Program-made: the position numbers and the translations under genes
Origin: Bolinopsis microptera
Lineage: Eukaryota > Ctenophora > Tentaculata > Lobata > Bolinopsidae
Length of the DNA: 64,000 nucleotides
Direction of reading: 5' to 3'
Assembly (NCBI RefSeq): GCF_026151205.1
Contig: NC_087078.1
Span: 17,687,118-17,751,117 of the forward strand
Notes under the pieces: generated by a model
Seen by the model: the letters and a program-made list of their open reading frames with translations, nothing else
Database searches by the model: none
Told to the model about the DNA's origin: nothing
Part shown: positions 14,825 through 26,400 of the stretch, piece after piece
Layout: each line of letters opens with the position of its first letter
Numbering within the stretch: position 1 is the stretch's first letter

Positions 14825-16930
14825 AATTTTAACCGGTTAAAGATATTAACTAACTCATCGTACTGAACGATAGGCAGGACCGGGTATAAGAAATTCACGA
14901 AAAAGGCTATTAGCCGGTTTTTAAGCCGCATTTGCCGTTTAGGTTCGAAAGTGTTTTTAACCGGGTTAAAATATTAACTTTCTTCATCGTACTGAACGAG
15001 TTTAAAATCTTTTAACCGGGTTATAGCCGGGTTATAACCATTCCCATACCTAAAAGGCTAATAGCCGGGTTAAACCGGGTAATACCGTTTTCACTGAATT
15101 TTTTATAGCCGGGTCCTGACTATCGTTCGTACATCATGTTGAGTTAATATCTTTTAACCGGGTTATAACTCCAAATTTTTTAAAACCCAAAAGGCTAATA
15201 GCAGGCTTATAACCGGGTAATAGCCGTCGCTAAAAACAAATTAAACGGGTACTAACCGGGTAAAGCCGCTTATAACCGGTTAAACCCCTTTTAATACCAA
15301 AACGGCTAAAGCAGGCTTTTTAACCGGCTAATAGCCTCGCCAAATCAAAAAGTAAACGGCTACAACCGGGGTAAAGCCGGCTTATAGCCGGGAAAAAAAT
15401 TGTACCGGGAAACCGGCTTTACCGGGTTTGTACCGGTTATAGCCGTCGGTGATTACCAACTGGCCAAAAATTTTAGTCCCCCCGTTCGGGGGATTGTAAA
15501 ACCTGACCGAGAAATTTGGTTTAAAAAAACCTAAGGGGAAGCTTTTTCCGAGACTGTTTAAAACGGACAAAAATTTCCGAGGGAAATTTAAACTTGGGCT
15601 TCAGCATCCCAACTAAACTAAAGTCCGTTTAAATAAAGTCCCGCAAGGTAGTATGAGTAATTTTTTATTTAAAATGTACAACTACAAGCTCAATTTGCTC
15701 AGGGGTTTAAAATCAATATTTTGGTCTTTTTACGTTCCAAAAGCAAGAAACATTGAATGTTTCAGGTAAAAACGATATTTTTTTTAAAAAAAACCCCGAC
15801 CAATTTATCTCAAAACACTTTTACCATTTTATCCCAGGCTATAATTAGTTAAAGGGGTTTTCATGACTCGTCACATGACTGCTAGTAAAACGCACCCTTT
15901 GCTGCTCGAAGGGGGCAATTTTGAATACTGTACTCGCACAATTGCACAAGCCAATACTGGATCGTCGACCACATTTTTAATAGGGTTAAATTGGTCATAG
16001 ATATTATTGTTTACCCAATTGATATTATTGTTATTTCCAAACAATACTGGTCCATTTTCGAAAAACTTCGCCACTGAACTGTCATAATGTAAGCTTTTCA
16101 ACTACCAATTTCCCTAAATACGATTAAAAAACCTCCACCCAAACAGATCTAGCTAACTTCCGTTTTTGTTACCAATTTTTTAATAAAATTTTAAAAAGCT
16201 TCCCACCCCTCCCCTTTCCTTTGAAAGAACGGGTGATACCGTAAAATATTTTTTCCAAAATTATACGGGCGAAATAGTTGGTCCGCGCCAGTTGCCGCGC
16301 TTTTGGTGTTACCATTGGTGGCAGGGACTTTTTTGTCCTATTACGTCACGGCCCCAGTACTGCAAATACACTACACACGAAAGGCTTCTCCAGATCACAG
16401 TTTTTTGTTAAAATCAAACCTAATTAGATCATATTATTATTAAACTCAAACTTTAAGTTCAAAGCTTCGGCATCATTGTAAGGAGAGAAGAACATTTTGG
16501 GAGCAAATGAAAGTAATTTTTTTTTAATTGTCAAAGAGGTTTTAAACTCGTTTTCAATATCGGGGTGGGTTTGAGACTACTGTCTGATGCATATTATATG
16601 CATACTGATTTTTCACCAAAACTTTACCCACAATTTTCGACGTTTCAATATTGAAATTTTAATATTAAGCCACTGCATGTACTGAATTGATTGTAAGCCC
16701 TATATTCCAAAAATTCTAATATTTCCCACCTATTTTATATGTATTTTTTAACATTTAAGGGGAAGGAACCATTAAAATAGAGTATAAATTTTCCCAGCAG
16801 TACATTTTCTTCCAGAAATAACAAGGGCACGACATTCTGGCAAAGAAAATGAGACTGAAGTCGGAAGAAAAAACATTCGAGTAACTTTGTCAGACGCTAG
16901 CCGTTTTCATTCAAAAGATCCTTTGGGGCA

Positions 16931-17030
16931 NNNNNNNNNNNNNNNNNNNNNNNNNNNNNNNNNNNNNNNNNNNNNNNNNNNNNNNNNNNNNNNNNNNNNN
17001 NNNNNNNNNNNNNNNNNNNNNNNNNNNNNN
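16931..17030. other. Assembly gap (100 N)
   Basis: Exactly 100 unknown bases. It closes copy A of the duplicated block: sequence left of the gap matches 51746-51762, sequence right of it does not match what follows copy B. The gap size looks like a placeholder, so the true distance is unknown. Confidence 0.99.
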
Positions 17031-17111
17031 CCTAATATGACGAAATCGTTTAAAAATGCGACAAAAGCGCTTTAAAACCTCGGATTTGTTAGTGGTCTTT
17101 AAGCAATTTAG

Positions 17112-20100
17112 TCAGAAAACAGCAGAATTGTAAACTGAAAGCTCACTAACTAACTAACTAAGATTACAAACAAACTAACTAATTAACTAAGATTACAAGG
17201 AACACAAAGAAACATACCTGTACTGGTAGAATGGCCTGGGGAAGAGTCGACACTATAATGTCTACCTGTTTTCTTTTTCATCTGTTGTAACTCAGGTGGA
17301 GTGTACCTAAGCAATTAAACGGTTCATGGCTATAAAAAAAAATGACCATTTAAAAAAGAACAAGTATGTATTCTCAAACATGAAAAAATGAAATTTTCGT
17401 TTATTCTTGCTCACTAATGTAAGAGTCGAACCGACTAAGCATCCTAAAATAAATCCCAAGAACAATGTTCCGTACCTTCAAACATTTACACAACTCAAAA
17501 CATAGCAAATATGTACATTTATTTACTGGTTTTGTACTATTACAGCATACTCTTCGAAGATGAAGATCTGAGTACCAGTTATGTACCGAGTTTTAGTAAC
17601 CTATACTCTATAGCTCTATATACTAAGGTATAATTGCTTATGGGGATTTAGTAACAAAGAAATGGTTAAAGTTACAGTATGACCACTACACGATATTAGT
17701 AGATATCATCGTTGTTAAATACGTCAAAAAATCGGCTCAAAATACGGCGTATTCAATGTTCGAGAGAAATACGTAAGAATACGTGAAGATTCCAATCAAT
17801 AAACCCGAAAAAATTGAATTTAGACCCTGTTAAATTTTGTCCGAAATACGTCTAAAATTTGTCCGAAATACGCGCGCAGATCAAAATTTATTGTAAAAAA
17901 TAGTTCTTACTCCACAGTGGAAATCGAAATACGCAAATTTTCGGCAACAAATACGTTTGCATATGCATACGTTTGCTTGAAACGCTACGTATTTAACAGC
18001 ATTGGTAGATATTAGTAGAAATATACAGGTGGTTATTAATAAAGTTTATCATGAGAACGTGCTGGCAGAATACTACCACCTCGACAAATAAAGGTGAACG
18101 TCTACTGGTTAGTTGGTAAATACACAGTGTTCAACTTATGTTAATCCAGTTACGCTATTTATTATTAGTGAACTTATAATATGATGGCTCCCTTCATGAT
18201 GAGTTCATTTTGTCGTTTTCTGCGCGTTTTAACGGTGAATTTTAGAAAGGGCATTAGTCTCTTTCTTTTAGTTTAGTCGGTCCATTTGAGAGTTCTCAAT
18301 GCTTTTGTCGGTTTAAAAAGATTAACATTGTTTAATTTGCTAATCTTGAGATGTCACGTGACCACTTCAGAAAGTTCTCAGTGGATTAGACCAACTCACA
18401 CAGTACAATTTATAGAGCAAGACATTGAAAGACTATAAAGTCGATCATCGAGTCAAAGACAATGCAATTATAACACCAATTAACGCCCAATTATATCCTT
18501 TTAACCGATCTGTAAAGGTGAAAAAGAGTATAGATGATAGGGTTTTAAAACGGAACAAGTGTAGATGATTGGTCTATTAAACGGATATAGATCAAGGTGC
18601 GAGGTAAGCACTTCAGTAAAACTCTGACAAGGACAAGTAAGTCAATGTTTCGCATGGCAGTGGCCCTCAGGGGTTTTGAGGATTATAACAAGGGGACTAA
18701 CAAGAGGTTTACAGCCCTAGGTAACAAGCTGTGTGTTAAATGGTAACCAAGGCGGATGTGTGTAACTAAACGGAGACTTTTCTGAGCGCCCAATCAACTT
18801 ATTCTAGTAGATCTAGTAGATCTAGTAGATCTAGTAGATCTAGTAGATCTAGTAGATCTAGTAGATCTAGTAGATCTAGTAGATCTAGACCCGGTATTCG
18901 GTAGGTCAACTCATCACACAAAAATCTATCAGAAAACTAGGGGATAAAGAAAATACAGATCAAAATATCAGTTCTCGACTTACCTATCATAGACGTTTTG
19001 ATAGTTGTCGTAAACATTCTGGTATTGATCGTTGACATTCTGATACTGATTTTTGCCATTCTGATAGTTATCGTACACATTCTGATACTGATCGTTAACA
19101 GGATCCCCTCCAGAGTTCACATACTGTCTCCCTCTAACAGGGCTACGGCTATTACCCCTAGGACTTCGTCCCCTTTGATACCCAGGACTTTTTGCGCGCG
19201 TAGCACCACCGCGTGAAGGAATGCCTTGTGTCGCGTGTGGTCGAGAGCTCTTGGATCTGGTGTTGCTGTAGATTGGATTCTCTCGACTTGGGGACTTCGA
19301 TCTAGAAATGAGGTGCAGCTGTTAGACTTGGTTTAAGAAAATATTGCCAAGGTCAAAGACGCTTGGAAAATAAATTGCTGAAAAAATAACAATGCTTAAA
19401 AAACAACAAACCACAAGATATGTGGTTTTATATTCTCCTCACCTGACTTCACTTTTAGTTGGGGAGCAAGGAACTCTGTTCATACTCCGCACAGCCTCGT
19501 GATAACTCTTGATGCTTTTATCTATTGTGCTGTCACCATCACCCCAATCACCTGCTACCTGAATGGGTGAGTTTTTTTATCAATAATGGATTCAAAAAGC
19601 TCCCTATAATTTGTAAGAAGAACATTACGGAATGTTTCCTCGGGGAAAAAGTTTAGAAAGTTCCAGAACCCACCTCGCCAGGAGAAAGGAAATCACCAGG
19701 AGACGCTGACTTGCTGGAGATGGTGTTAGTCTCGGTGGGACCGTAGTTAGGTTTGGGAGGGTCCCAGGGACCTGGGCTGGAGTTGGTGTGAGTAGAGTTG
19801 AGGGAGGAGGTGGAGTCTGGAGAGAGGATTAGTTCGTAGTGGTGGGGTGATGAGTGGGGGGAGGCGGTCTCTTTTGCTGGTGCCCGTGAGGAGTACTGTA
19901 GAGGGAGGGGTGTTAAACGTTTAGAGTTTAGAGTTTAGAGTTTAGAGTTTAGAGTTCAGAGTCTAGAGTTCAGAGTTTAGAGTTCAGAGTTTAGAGTTTA
20001 GAGTCTAGAGTTTAGAGTTTAGAGTTTAGAGTTTAGAGTTTAGAGTTTAGAGTTTGGAGTTTAGAGTTTAGAGTTTAGAGTTTAGAGTTTAAAGTTTAGA

Positions 20101-23100
20101 TTTTAGAGTTCAGAGTTCAGAATTCAGAGTTTAGAAATTTAAGAGTTCAGATTGAGGATGTGCCCTTTTAAATACAAAACCATCCTAATTTTTGATACTT
20201 ATCATAGACATAAGGTTAATCTAATCCGTCTCTTAAATGAATGCTTTGACCTATCAAGCAAATGCTTAAAGCTCGTTCTGCTGATTAGTTACAAGGTCAT
20301 CAAGGGGGTTACTTTATACTAATCACTCTCTTCCAATTACAGTTTATAGTTAAATATCATGCACCCTCCTCGGGGCATTTCAATGTTGATTTGATTGACT
20401 AACATGTATTCAATTTACATCATAGTAGGAAAACCGTGGGACAATGTTCAGGATAGTGAGTACTGACTACAGATCACAGTAAAACTTCTATCAATAAACT
20501 TAACATAAAATTGACCAGAGTGATTATAACGAACAATGGATGACGATTATACAGCAACTCACAGGTAAAACATAAAAATGTTTCAGTAACTCACCCTGGA
20601 CTGATAATTCCGTTTGACTGGTGTATTATAAAGCACTGTATCCTGCCCCTTTCTCTGGGCCGGTACAATCTTTGCCGCTGTCATGGGGGTGAGGTAGATA
20701 GGGGACGGAGCCGGGGTCGTGGATAACTCCTTGTTGGAGCAATGTCGGGGTTTAACCGGGGTGAGGAACCGTGAGGGACGGTAGTTAACGTACACGGGAT
20801 TACGGGATGGGGTACTGACATTCTCGTAGATTATCCCTGAGCTCTGGTTTCTGGAGAGGGATGTTTGGGTGAGGAGGGAGTGAATGGTTTTTATTAAGGT
20901 TGTGTTTAACAGAAGAGGCAAGTTGATGAGTTATTGAATAAAGATGTTGTCAGGGTTCCGAATTTCGGAACCCTGACAATTCGGAACCCTGACAATTCTC
21001 CGCCAGTCAGATCACTACTTTCGGCTAATTTGATCTCTAGTCAGACATTCTTTGCAGCATATTAAAGTATTTGAGGTCAATAAAATGATATACATGTGCA
21101 TTGTAAGAGAGATTATGTGGCAATAATGTTGGCAATAAAGCACGCCATCAAATTGGTCAAAGTAAATTATCATTGTAAAGTAAAAGTGGTTTCTCACCTG
21201 CTCATGTTTGAAGGGGGAGTCTTGTTGCAGGGTCTCTTATCTTTTCTCGTACTGTCTGTGAGAGTATGAACATATTCACTGGTACTGGTTAAGGAGCATT
21301 GAGGATGTTGATTAGATAACCACACGGCCCTCTTCATACTCGTTATGATGAGTAACTCATTGAGTATGAAACGTGGTCAATACTTTGGAGAAAATGAGAC
21401 AAAGTCAATATTCATTAAAACGTTACTGTGTTTGTTAGATTTGTTTCGGAGAAACAAATCTAATTTTTCATCTACTACAGAAAAATCATTCGAGAATGAC
21501 TAACCTTCAATTGCTCTAGGATTGGGTCTGAGGGCGAACTTTCGTGAAGGCTCATCGAATTTACCATTGAGAATGTCCAGAGATCTAGCATTTAGGGCAG
21601 CCACTTTGCCGCCTTTAACTCCACCTATGAAGAAAAGTAAAGTCAATATCAGTAATATTAGTGATAGCATGGATAAATTTAAAATGTTGATGATATAATG
21701 TGATATTGTTCGATTATGGTGTAAGAGAATTTACATTCGTTCTGAGGGTTGTTAAAAATTTGTGGTGGACCAAGGCGTTGTGTACTAATGACGAATTGGA
21801 AATAAGCACCATAATTCAACTATTTAAAAACTGAATCTAGCGTTTCGTGGGTCGAGGTTTCCGTAATGACTAATGATTGTTCTGAAATTAATTGCCACTG
21901 TGGGGCAAAATACTGGGAAGCGTTGGAATCAGTTGAGAAATAAGTTTGTTGGGTGTTCACTGTATTGAAACATGTAATGAAATATGTAAAACCTTTCGCG
22001 TCATGTTAGAACTTTGCGAGCTAATTGGTTCAATGTTAATTAAATACTGATGGAAAAATGAAATAGAACGCACCTATTTACTCGAGAATCTAATTTAACA
22101 TAGTTTGAATAGCACGCTGCTATTTTGGGACCGAAAAGAAAATCGTACCACCGACAGTAAGTAACAAATTGTACTGAGAATCCACAAAAATAAACATATC
22201 TAAATATTCTGACACACCAATCAATCAGTGTATCGAATTACGAAGATCAAAAATAAATAACCGAAAAGAGTAAAAATGTTATGTGGACTGTAATACAGCA
22301 GGACAACACAGTCACCAGTCACCAGTCACCAGTCACCAGTCACCAGTCACCAGTCACCAGTCACCAGTCACCAGTCACCAGTCACCAGTCACCAGTCACC
22401 AGTCACCAGTCACCAGTCACCAGTCACCAGTCACCAGTCACCAGTCACCAGTCACCAGTCACCAGTCACCAGTCACCAGTCACCAGTCACCAGTCACCAG
22501 TCACCAGTCACCAGTCACCAGTCACCAGTCACCAGTCACCAGTCACCAGTCACCAGTCACCAGTCACCAGTCACCAGTCACCAGTCACCAGTCACCAGAT
22601 CAAGAAACTAACTTACCGAGGTTTTGCTTTCTAGCAGATAACAGTTCCGCGTCAGATATGCCCGGATAAATGTCTTCAAGGTTACCAGCTGTGGGTTTAA
22701 CGTCACACCCACTGTCTGTCTCACACTGTAAGGTTAGGGTAACTGTGGTTACTAAGGTATTCGTTACTAGGTTACTAGCTTACTTGGTTAATAGACAACT
22801 TAACTAGATGTAATAGGTTTAACATGGAAATGAACAGATAGGAAGGTGGTCCATTGTTGGGTCAATGATAAATCAAACTGATACCACAACAATACAAAAA
22901 TGTCAAGCTCAAACAAAATGTAGAACCTCCAGGCACAACAAGCGTGTAACACTTAACAACTAGTTGATTACTGTAACATACCTTAGTGTTGATGTCACTG
23001 TCACAAGTATTAGACAATAACTCTAACACTGTAATCTCGTGGGGATCCTGGATAGAGCTCTGCTGGCTGTTCTTCTCAAGTGCAGTACAATCGAGTGCTG

Positions 23101-23407
23101 ATCCAGTGCTGCACTCGAGTGCTAAACGTTGGTCCGTGCACTCGACACCGCTGTCCGTGCTGTTTGTACTGCTTTGTGCCACTAGAGGGAAAAGGAGGGT
23201 ACTCAAATGTTATAGAAATTATATACTACATTTTGGAATCAAAAAGCTGTTCGGAAAAGAGGGCTGAAACGTCAAAATGATATCAGACAGATGTATGATA
23301 AGTTGATTGGAAGTTGTATTCTTACGTTTATTAGCAACTGCTGGAGTAAAAGTTAGTCCCACACAAACACTCTCATCATCATCAGAATAATAGGACATCT
23401 CATCCAT
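17112..23407 (-). CDS. Multi-exon gene, poly-YxN scaffold-like protein
   Basis: I do not recognise this family. Exons found by splice sites and matching phase (minus strand, in order): 23407-23326 (ATG start, MDEMSYYSDDDE), 23181-22982, 22725-22617, 21624-21505, about 21346-21198, 20850-20595, 19895-19674, 19558-19443, 19301-18984, 17306-17218, and possibly a terminal exon 17134-17112 ending in TGA. All junctions keep frame except exon 4 to exon 5, which I could not resolve; an exon may be missing. The protein is at least 500 residues, polar and Ser/Pro-rich, with no membrane segment or globular domain I can name. It carries many Tyr-x-Asn motifs: IYENV, VYVNY, IYSNT, QYVNS, then a tandem tract in exon 9 alternating YQN and YDN (about seven copies in 40 residues) after an Arg/Ser-rich stretch (KSPGYQRGRSPRGNSRSP). 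YxN is the core of Grb2-type SH2 ligands, so a tyrosine-phosphorylated docking or adaptor role is my inference. No signal peptide is seen, so it is probably cytoplasmic. Confidence 0.72.
18803..18888 (+). repeat. 9-bp tandem repeat (TCTAGTAGA)n
   Basis: About nine near-perfect copies of TCTAGTAGA. It sits in the long intron between the last two well-supported exons of the minus-strand YxN gene, about 95 bp downstream of the donor site at 18983. Confidence 0.95.
19920..20134 (+). repeat. 7-bp tandem repeat (TTTAGAG)n
   Basis: Roughly thirty copies of TTTAGAG with scattered variants (TTCAGAG, TCTAGAG, TTTGGAG), decaying at the right end. It lies in the intron between exons 20850-20595 and 19895-19674 of the minus-strand gene, only about 25 bp upstream of the acceptor of the latter. 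It is telomere-like in unit length but not a known telomere repeat. Confidence 0.95.
20947..20995. repeat. 16-bp unit in inverted and direct copies (hairpin)
   Basis: TTGTCAGGGTTCCGAA at 20947-20962 is followed after one base by its exact reverse complement at 20964-20979, and then by a second identical copy of that reverse complement at 20980-20995. The first pair would form a perfect 16-bp stem with a one-base spacer, in the intron between the exons at 21198 and 20850. Confidence 0.9.
22309..22598 (+). repeat. 7-bp tandem repeat (CAGTCAC)n
   Basis: About 41 perfect copies of CAGTCAC. It lies in the intron just downstream, on the minus strand, of the donor at 22616 of the YxN gene, starting 18 bp into the intron. 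Because 7 is not a multiple of 3, all three plus-strand frames stay open and read as SPVTSHQ repeats; that is a by-product, not a gene. Confidence 0.97.
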
Positions 23408-23410
23408 CTG

Positions 23411-26400
23411 CTAGAAGTAATCGGGGAGTTAGAGTTATCAAGATCTGGACAAAAGAAATAATCAAACTGGGTATTTCAATTATTTTCTGAGAAGAGCTGT
23501 CATAAATTTCTTCGGCTCGAGCCTCAAATACAAATCATTACTTATAGAGCATGTAAGAGGCTAGGCACATATCATTTCCTCTACCCAAATATAACGTAAA
23601 ATTCATCATCAAAGTCACAAACCGACAAAACAAAATAACAATCATAGCTACAATAAAGTTTGAAAGTCCTGGAGATGTCCTGGAGATGTCCTGGAGATGT
23701 CACCCGGGTCCATCTTAAATTCATCTCAAATGATCCAACGTATTAAGCTGGTGCCCTGGTGGCACTCAGTAGTCACTATAAATTGTCGCATATCTCTTTG
23801 AAAAAAGCTCCCCCTGACCGAGCTCTGTGATTGGCCGGCGGGATGTCACGTGATGTTGAGGTTTTACGTGAAGTTATTATTCGGTCGTGCGAGCGTTATT
23901 ATGAAGTACTCGTAAAGAAATCATTCATTTGTGACAACACAAGAGTTATGATTTCGAAATTTCAATCACCACCTTACTTTCCTTTCGTTTAAAGCGTTCT
24001 ATTTCTGGTCTAAGTCTCAAAACGGTTCAAAATTCTAAATTTGCGATATGATTCGTATTTTTTGGCAGTGTGTTGGAACCATAAGCTGGACCCATGAAGC
24101 TTTTAAGAAATAAGATATTCGATTTAGGTCACTAAGTGGTACTTAACAGAGATCGGTGGCCGTATCTTGGTAACGGATCAACAAACAAAAATAGAAAACT
24201 TGTGAACTTTCAAGCCAGCTACGTCATAGATCGAAAACAACTTTGCTTTCCCACTTAATAAGCACTTAATACGACGCCCCACAAGTTAGCAACTGTAAGG
24301 TTTTAGGTCGAACGTCGATTGGCGGGAACCCAGGGAATATCCTGGCATAACTAAGTAAATCCGAGGTTCTGGGATTTAAAATAACTATGTACCCTGTATG
24401 AAAATCTCCTAATTTAAGGTCCAAGATAAGGATGACAGAAGTACGGAAACGATGTTAAACGATATAGCAGATTTCAGATGATCACTTTAGTGGTAAACTC
24501 CCACATACCTCTTAAATTTCCGGAATTTGAAACGAAGAATACGGCGGAACTGATGGCATATGCCATGGCTTCCTTTTAATTTCGTCATCCTCTTTTCAGG
24601 GACGAATGACAGTATACAGCCACTAAAGATTAACATCGAGCCATTGTCTGAATGATTTTGGAAAATTGCAGGGTGTACTCTCGTATCTCATTTATTGGGG
24701 CAAATAAGCTTACGAACTACAAATACCATATTATTTAAGACCATTCTTCACACTGAACACTTTAAATTACAAGTTGTATTTGCTTCGGGAAAAGGACCAG
24801 TAAAATCGTCAAGAACAAGGACTAATGAAATAAGCTAAATTGATATGTAGCTCCACTATAACAGTACGCGGATGATCACTCGATCTGAACTTAGTAAATT
24901 AAGAAGCAGCTAATGTTTTCAATAACAATCTAGCTCTATCTTGCGGTTGACGAGGTCTACACTAAACAGACGATACGAAGGAGTTCTATAACTAGTCAGG
25001 ATATGAGAACGAAAGCTAATTTAATTAGAGATTCAGGGAGAGTACTTTATACCAGGTTCTGATGGACACGTGACAAAACTGGATCACGTGATGTCACCAG
25101 CTTGTTTCATTGGTTGACATGGGAACTGAAGAGGCGAACACGTGGTGAACTGGAATTAATTACAGGATAGTTATTCGGTAAATAATAAAACGTGATGTAC
25201 AAATAACACTTCACAAGTTAACGGTTAGACTTTCCGCTAACAAGCAAAGTGGCCAACACTGTCATTCAAACACAAGTAGTTCACCTACTCGAACAAACCG
25301 ACCAACCAGACAACCGTATTTAAATCACGTGACTCAATCCTACCAATCAGACCACAGTATTTAAACCACGTGACTCAATCCTACCAATCAGACCACAGTA
25401 TTTAAACCACGTGACTCAATCCTACCAATGAGACCACAGTTACCACCACAGGTCACACCTAGTATTGTGCAGTCCCCCTCAGAGCTGTACCCGGAAGTGG
25501 TCCAGATCCCAGATTACAGTGTATGCTGACAGAATGCGAGACAGGAGAGGCAGAGCTGGTGTGTCTATAACAGTGTATAACTAAAGCTGGTATCTGAAGG
25601 AGAGGAGGTGTGAAGTTTTAATCCGGATATAGGGTTTACTGGACTGACTGACTGGCTGGGACCCTGGAATTGGGTTTCTGGTGAGAAACTAGGGACAGAG
25701 GGATAGGGTTGATGATTAGGCTGCGGTTCTCCAAACTATGTATTGAGTTGAATATCAGTATATCAACCCTTCACATAGCAACCATATCAACCATTACATA
25801 GCAATTAAAAAGGGAGAGATTACAGATTTACTGTTTAGTTAGGATAACAAATTCCATCAAACTTTAATATTACATTTTGCCGTTAGGAGTCCAAAGAAGC
25901 AAGGATAAATCCTGAAAATGATGCTCCGTCTGAGTAGGGGGTTAACCAGCGTAGAATGACAAAATATACCGACAAATTGTAGTTTCTATAACACGCTAAA
26001 TGGTCGTGAATTAGATGTAATCCATTGTCACCAGACAAATACAACGATAACAATAACAGCACAAACAACACCACTGAAACGGCACTGAGCCAGGGGCTCG
26101 TGAGAAATTGTGACTAATTTTAGGATGAATCAAACGTAAAGTAAACAAATCAGTGCACCCAAACAATACCCTCCAACTTCAACAGATCAGATGGAGGAGA
26201 AGTCATGCACTTACATTAGAACTGTGTACAATATTACGTTAATTAGGGAGGTGCCTGAAACCTGCCGGAAGGTACGTTTCCAGCTGTTTATATGGAGCAA
26301 TTAATGTAGAGACTGCACCCAGTGCGACACCAGGTTGTGGACATCTGTTTTAATTAAATTATCGCCTGTGACAACTTTGCTTTCTCTCTATTTTCCCCGA

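Larger units (their letters stand above)
6125..16141 (+). mobile_element. Long-TIR transposon, copy A (noisy sequence)
   Basis: This is the counterpart of the intact element at 40636-50926. The left end (GGGGGTGGATTTTTT) and right end (AAAAAACCTCCACCC) are corrupted forms of the clean termini. It contains the same palindromic GCCGG/TTATA arrays (about 6862-7805 and 13580-15450), the same nested hAT-like insertion (about 13707-14824) and all transposase exons in order. Indels occur every few tens of bases and concentrate in homopolymers, including inside exons. I think this reflects uncorrected long-read sequence used to fill a gap, because the change in quality is abrupt and ends at an N gap, but true decay cannot be excluded. 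Confidence 0.75.
747..16930 (+). repeat. Segmental duplication copy A
   Basis: This block repeats 35884-51762 in the same orientation. It starts at AACAAGTTCGG and runs to the assembly gap. From about 747 to 5740 the two copies are close to identical, apart from a local rearrangement near 1345-2100 (copy A carries extra sequence repeating 2550-2770, copy B carries about 150 bp missing from A). From about 5750 onward copy A differs almost everywhere by single-base indels, mostly lengthened homopolymers and dropped bases. Sequence just outside the block differs between the copies. The block holds a whole 10 kb transposon plus flanking host sequence, so the transposon alone does not explain the duplication. 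Confidence 0.85.

Noticed and set aside
18998-19216. Hydrophobic plus-strand frame (repeats of ILILIV) that looks like a membrane protein
   Set aside because: It is the complement of the YQN/YDN tandem exon of the minus-strand gene, whose splice sites and phase are consistent.
19920-20134. Telomere-like TTTAGAG array as an internal telomere
   Set aside because: The unit differs from known animal telomere repeats and lies inside an intron; a simple intronic microsatellite explains it.
22281-22669. Long open frames reading SPVTSHQ repeats
   Set aside because: They are produced by the perfect 7-bp tandem repeat, which is open in every plus-strand frame; the true gene here is on the minus strand.
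24508-24590. Possible first exon of the minus-strand gene (MTKLKGSHG... ending at a good donor)
   Set aside because: Its phase does not join the exon at 23410, which has its own ATG; no other link was found.
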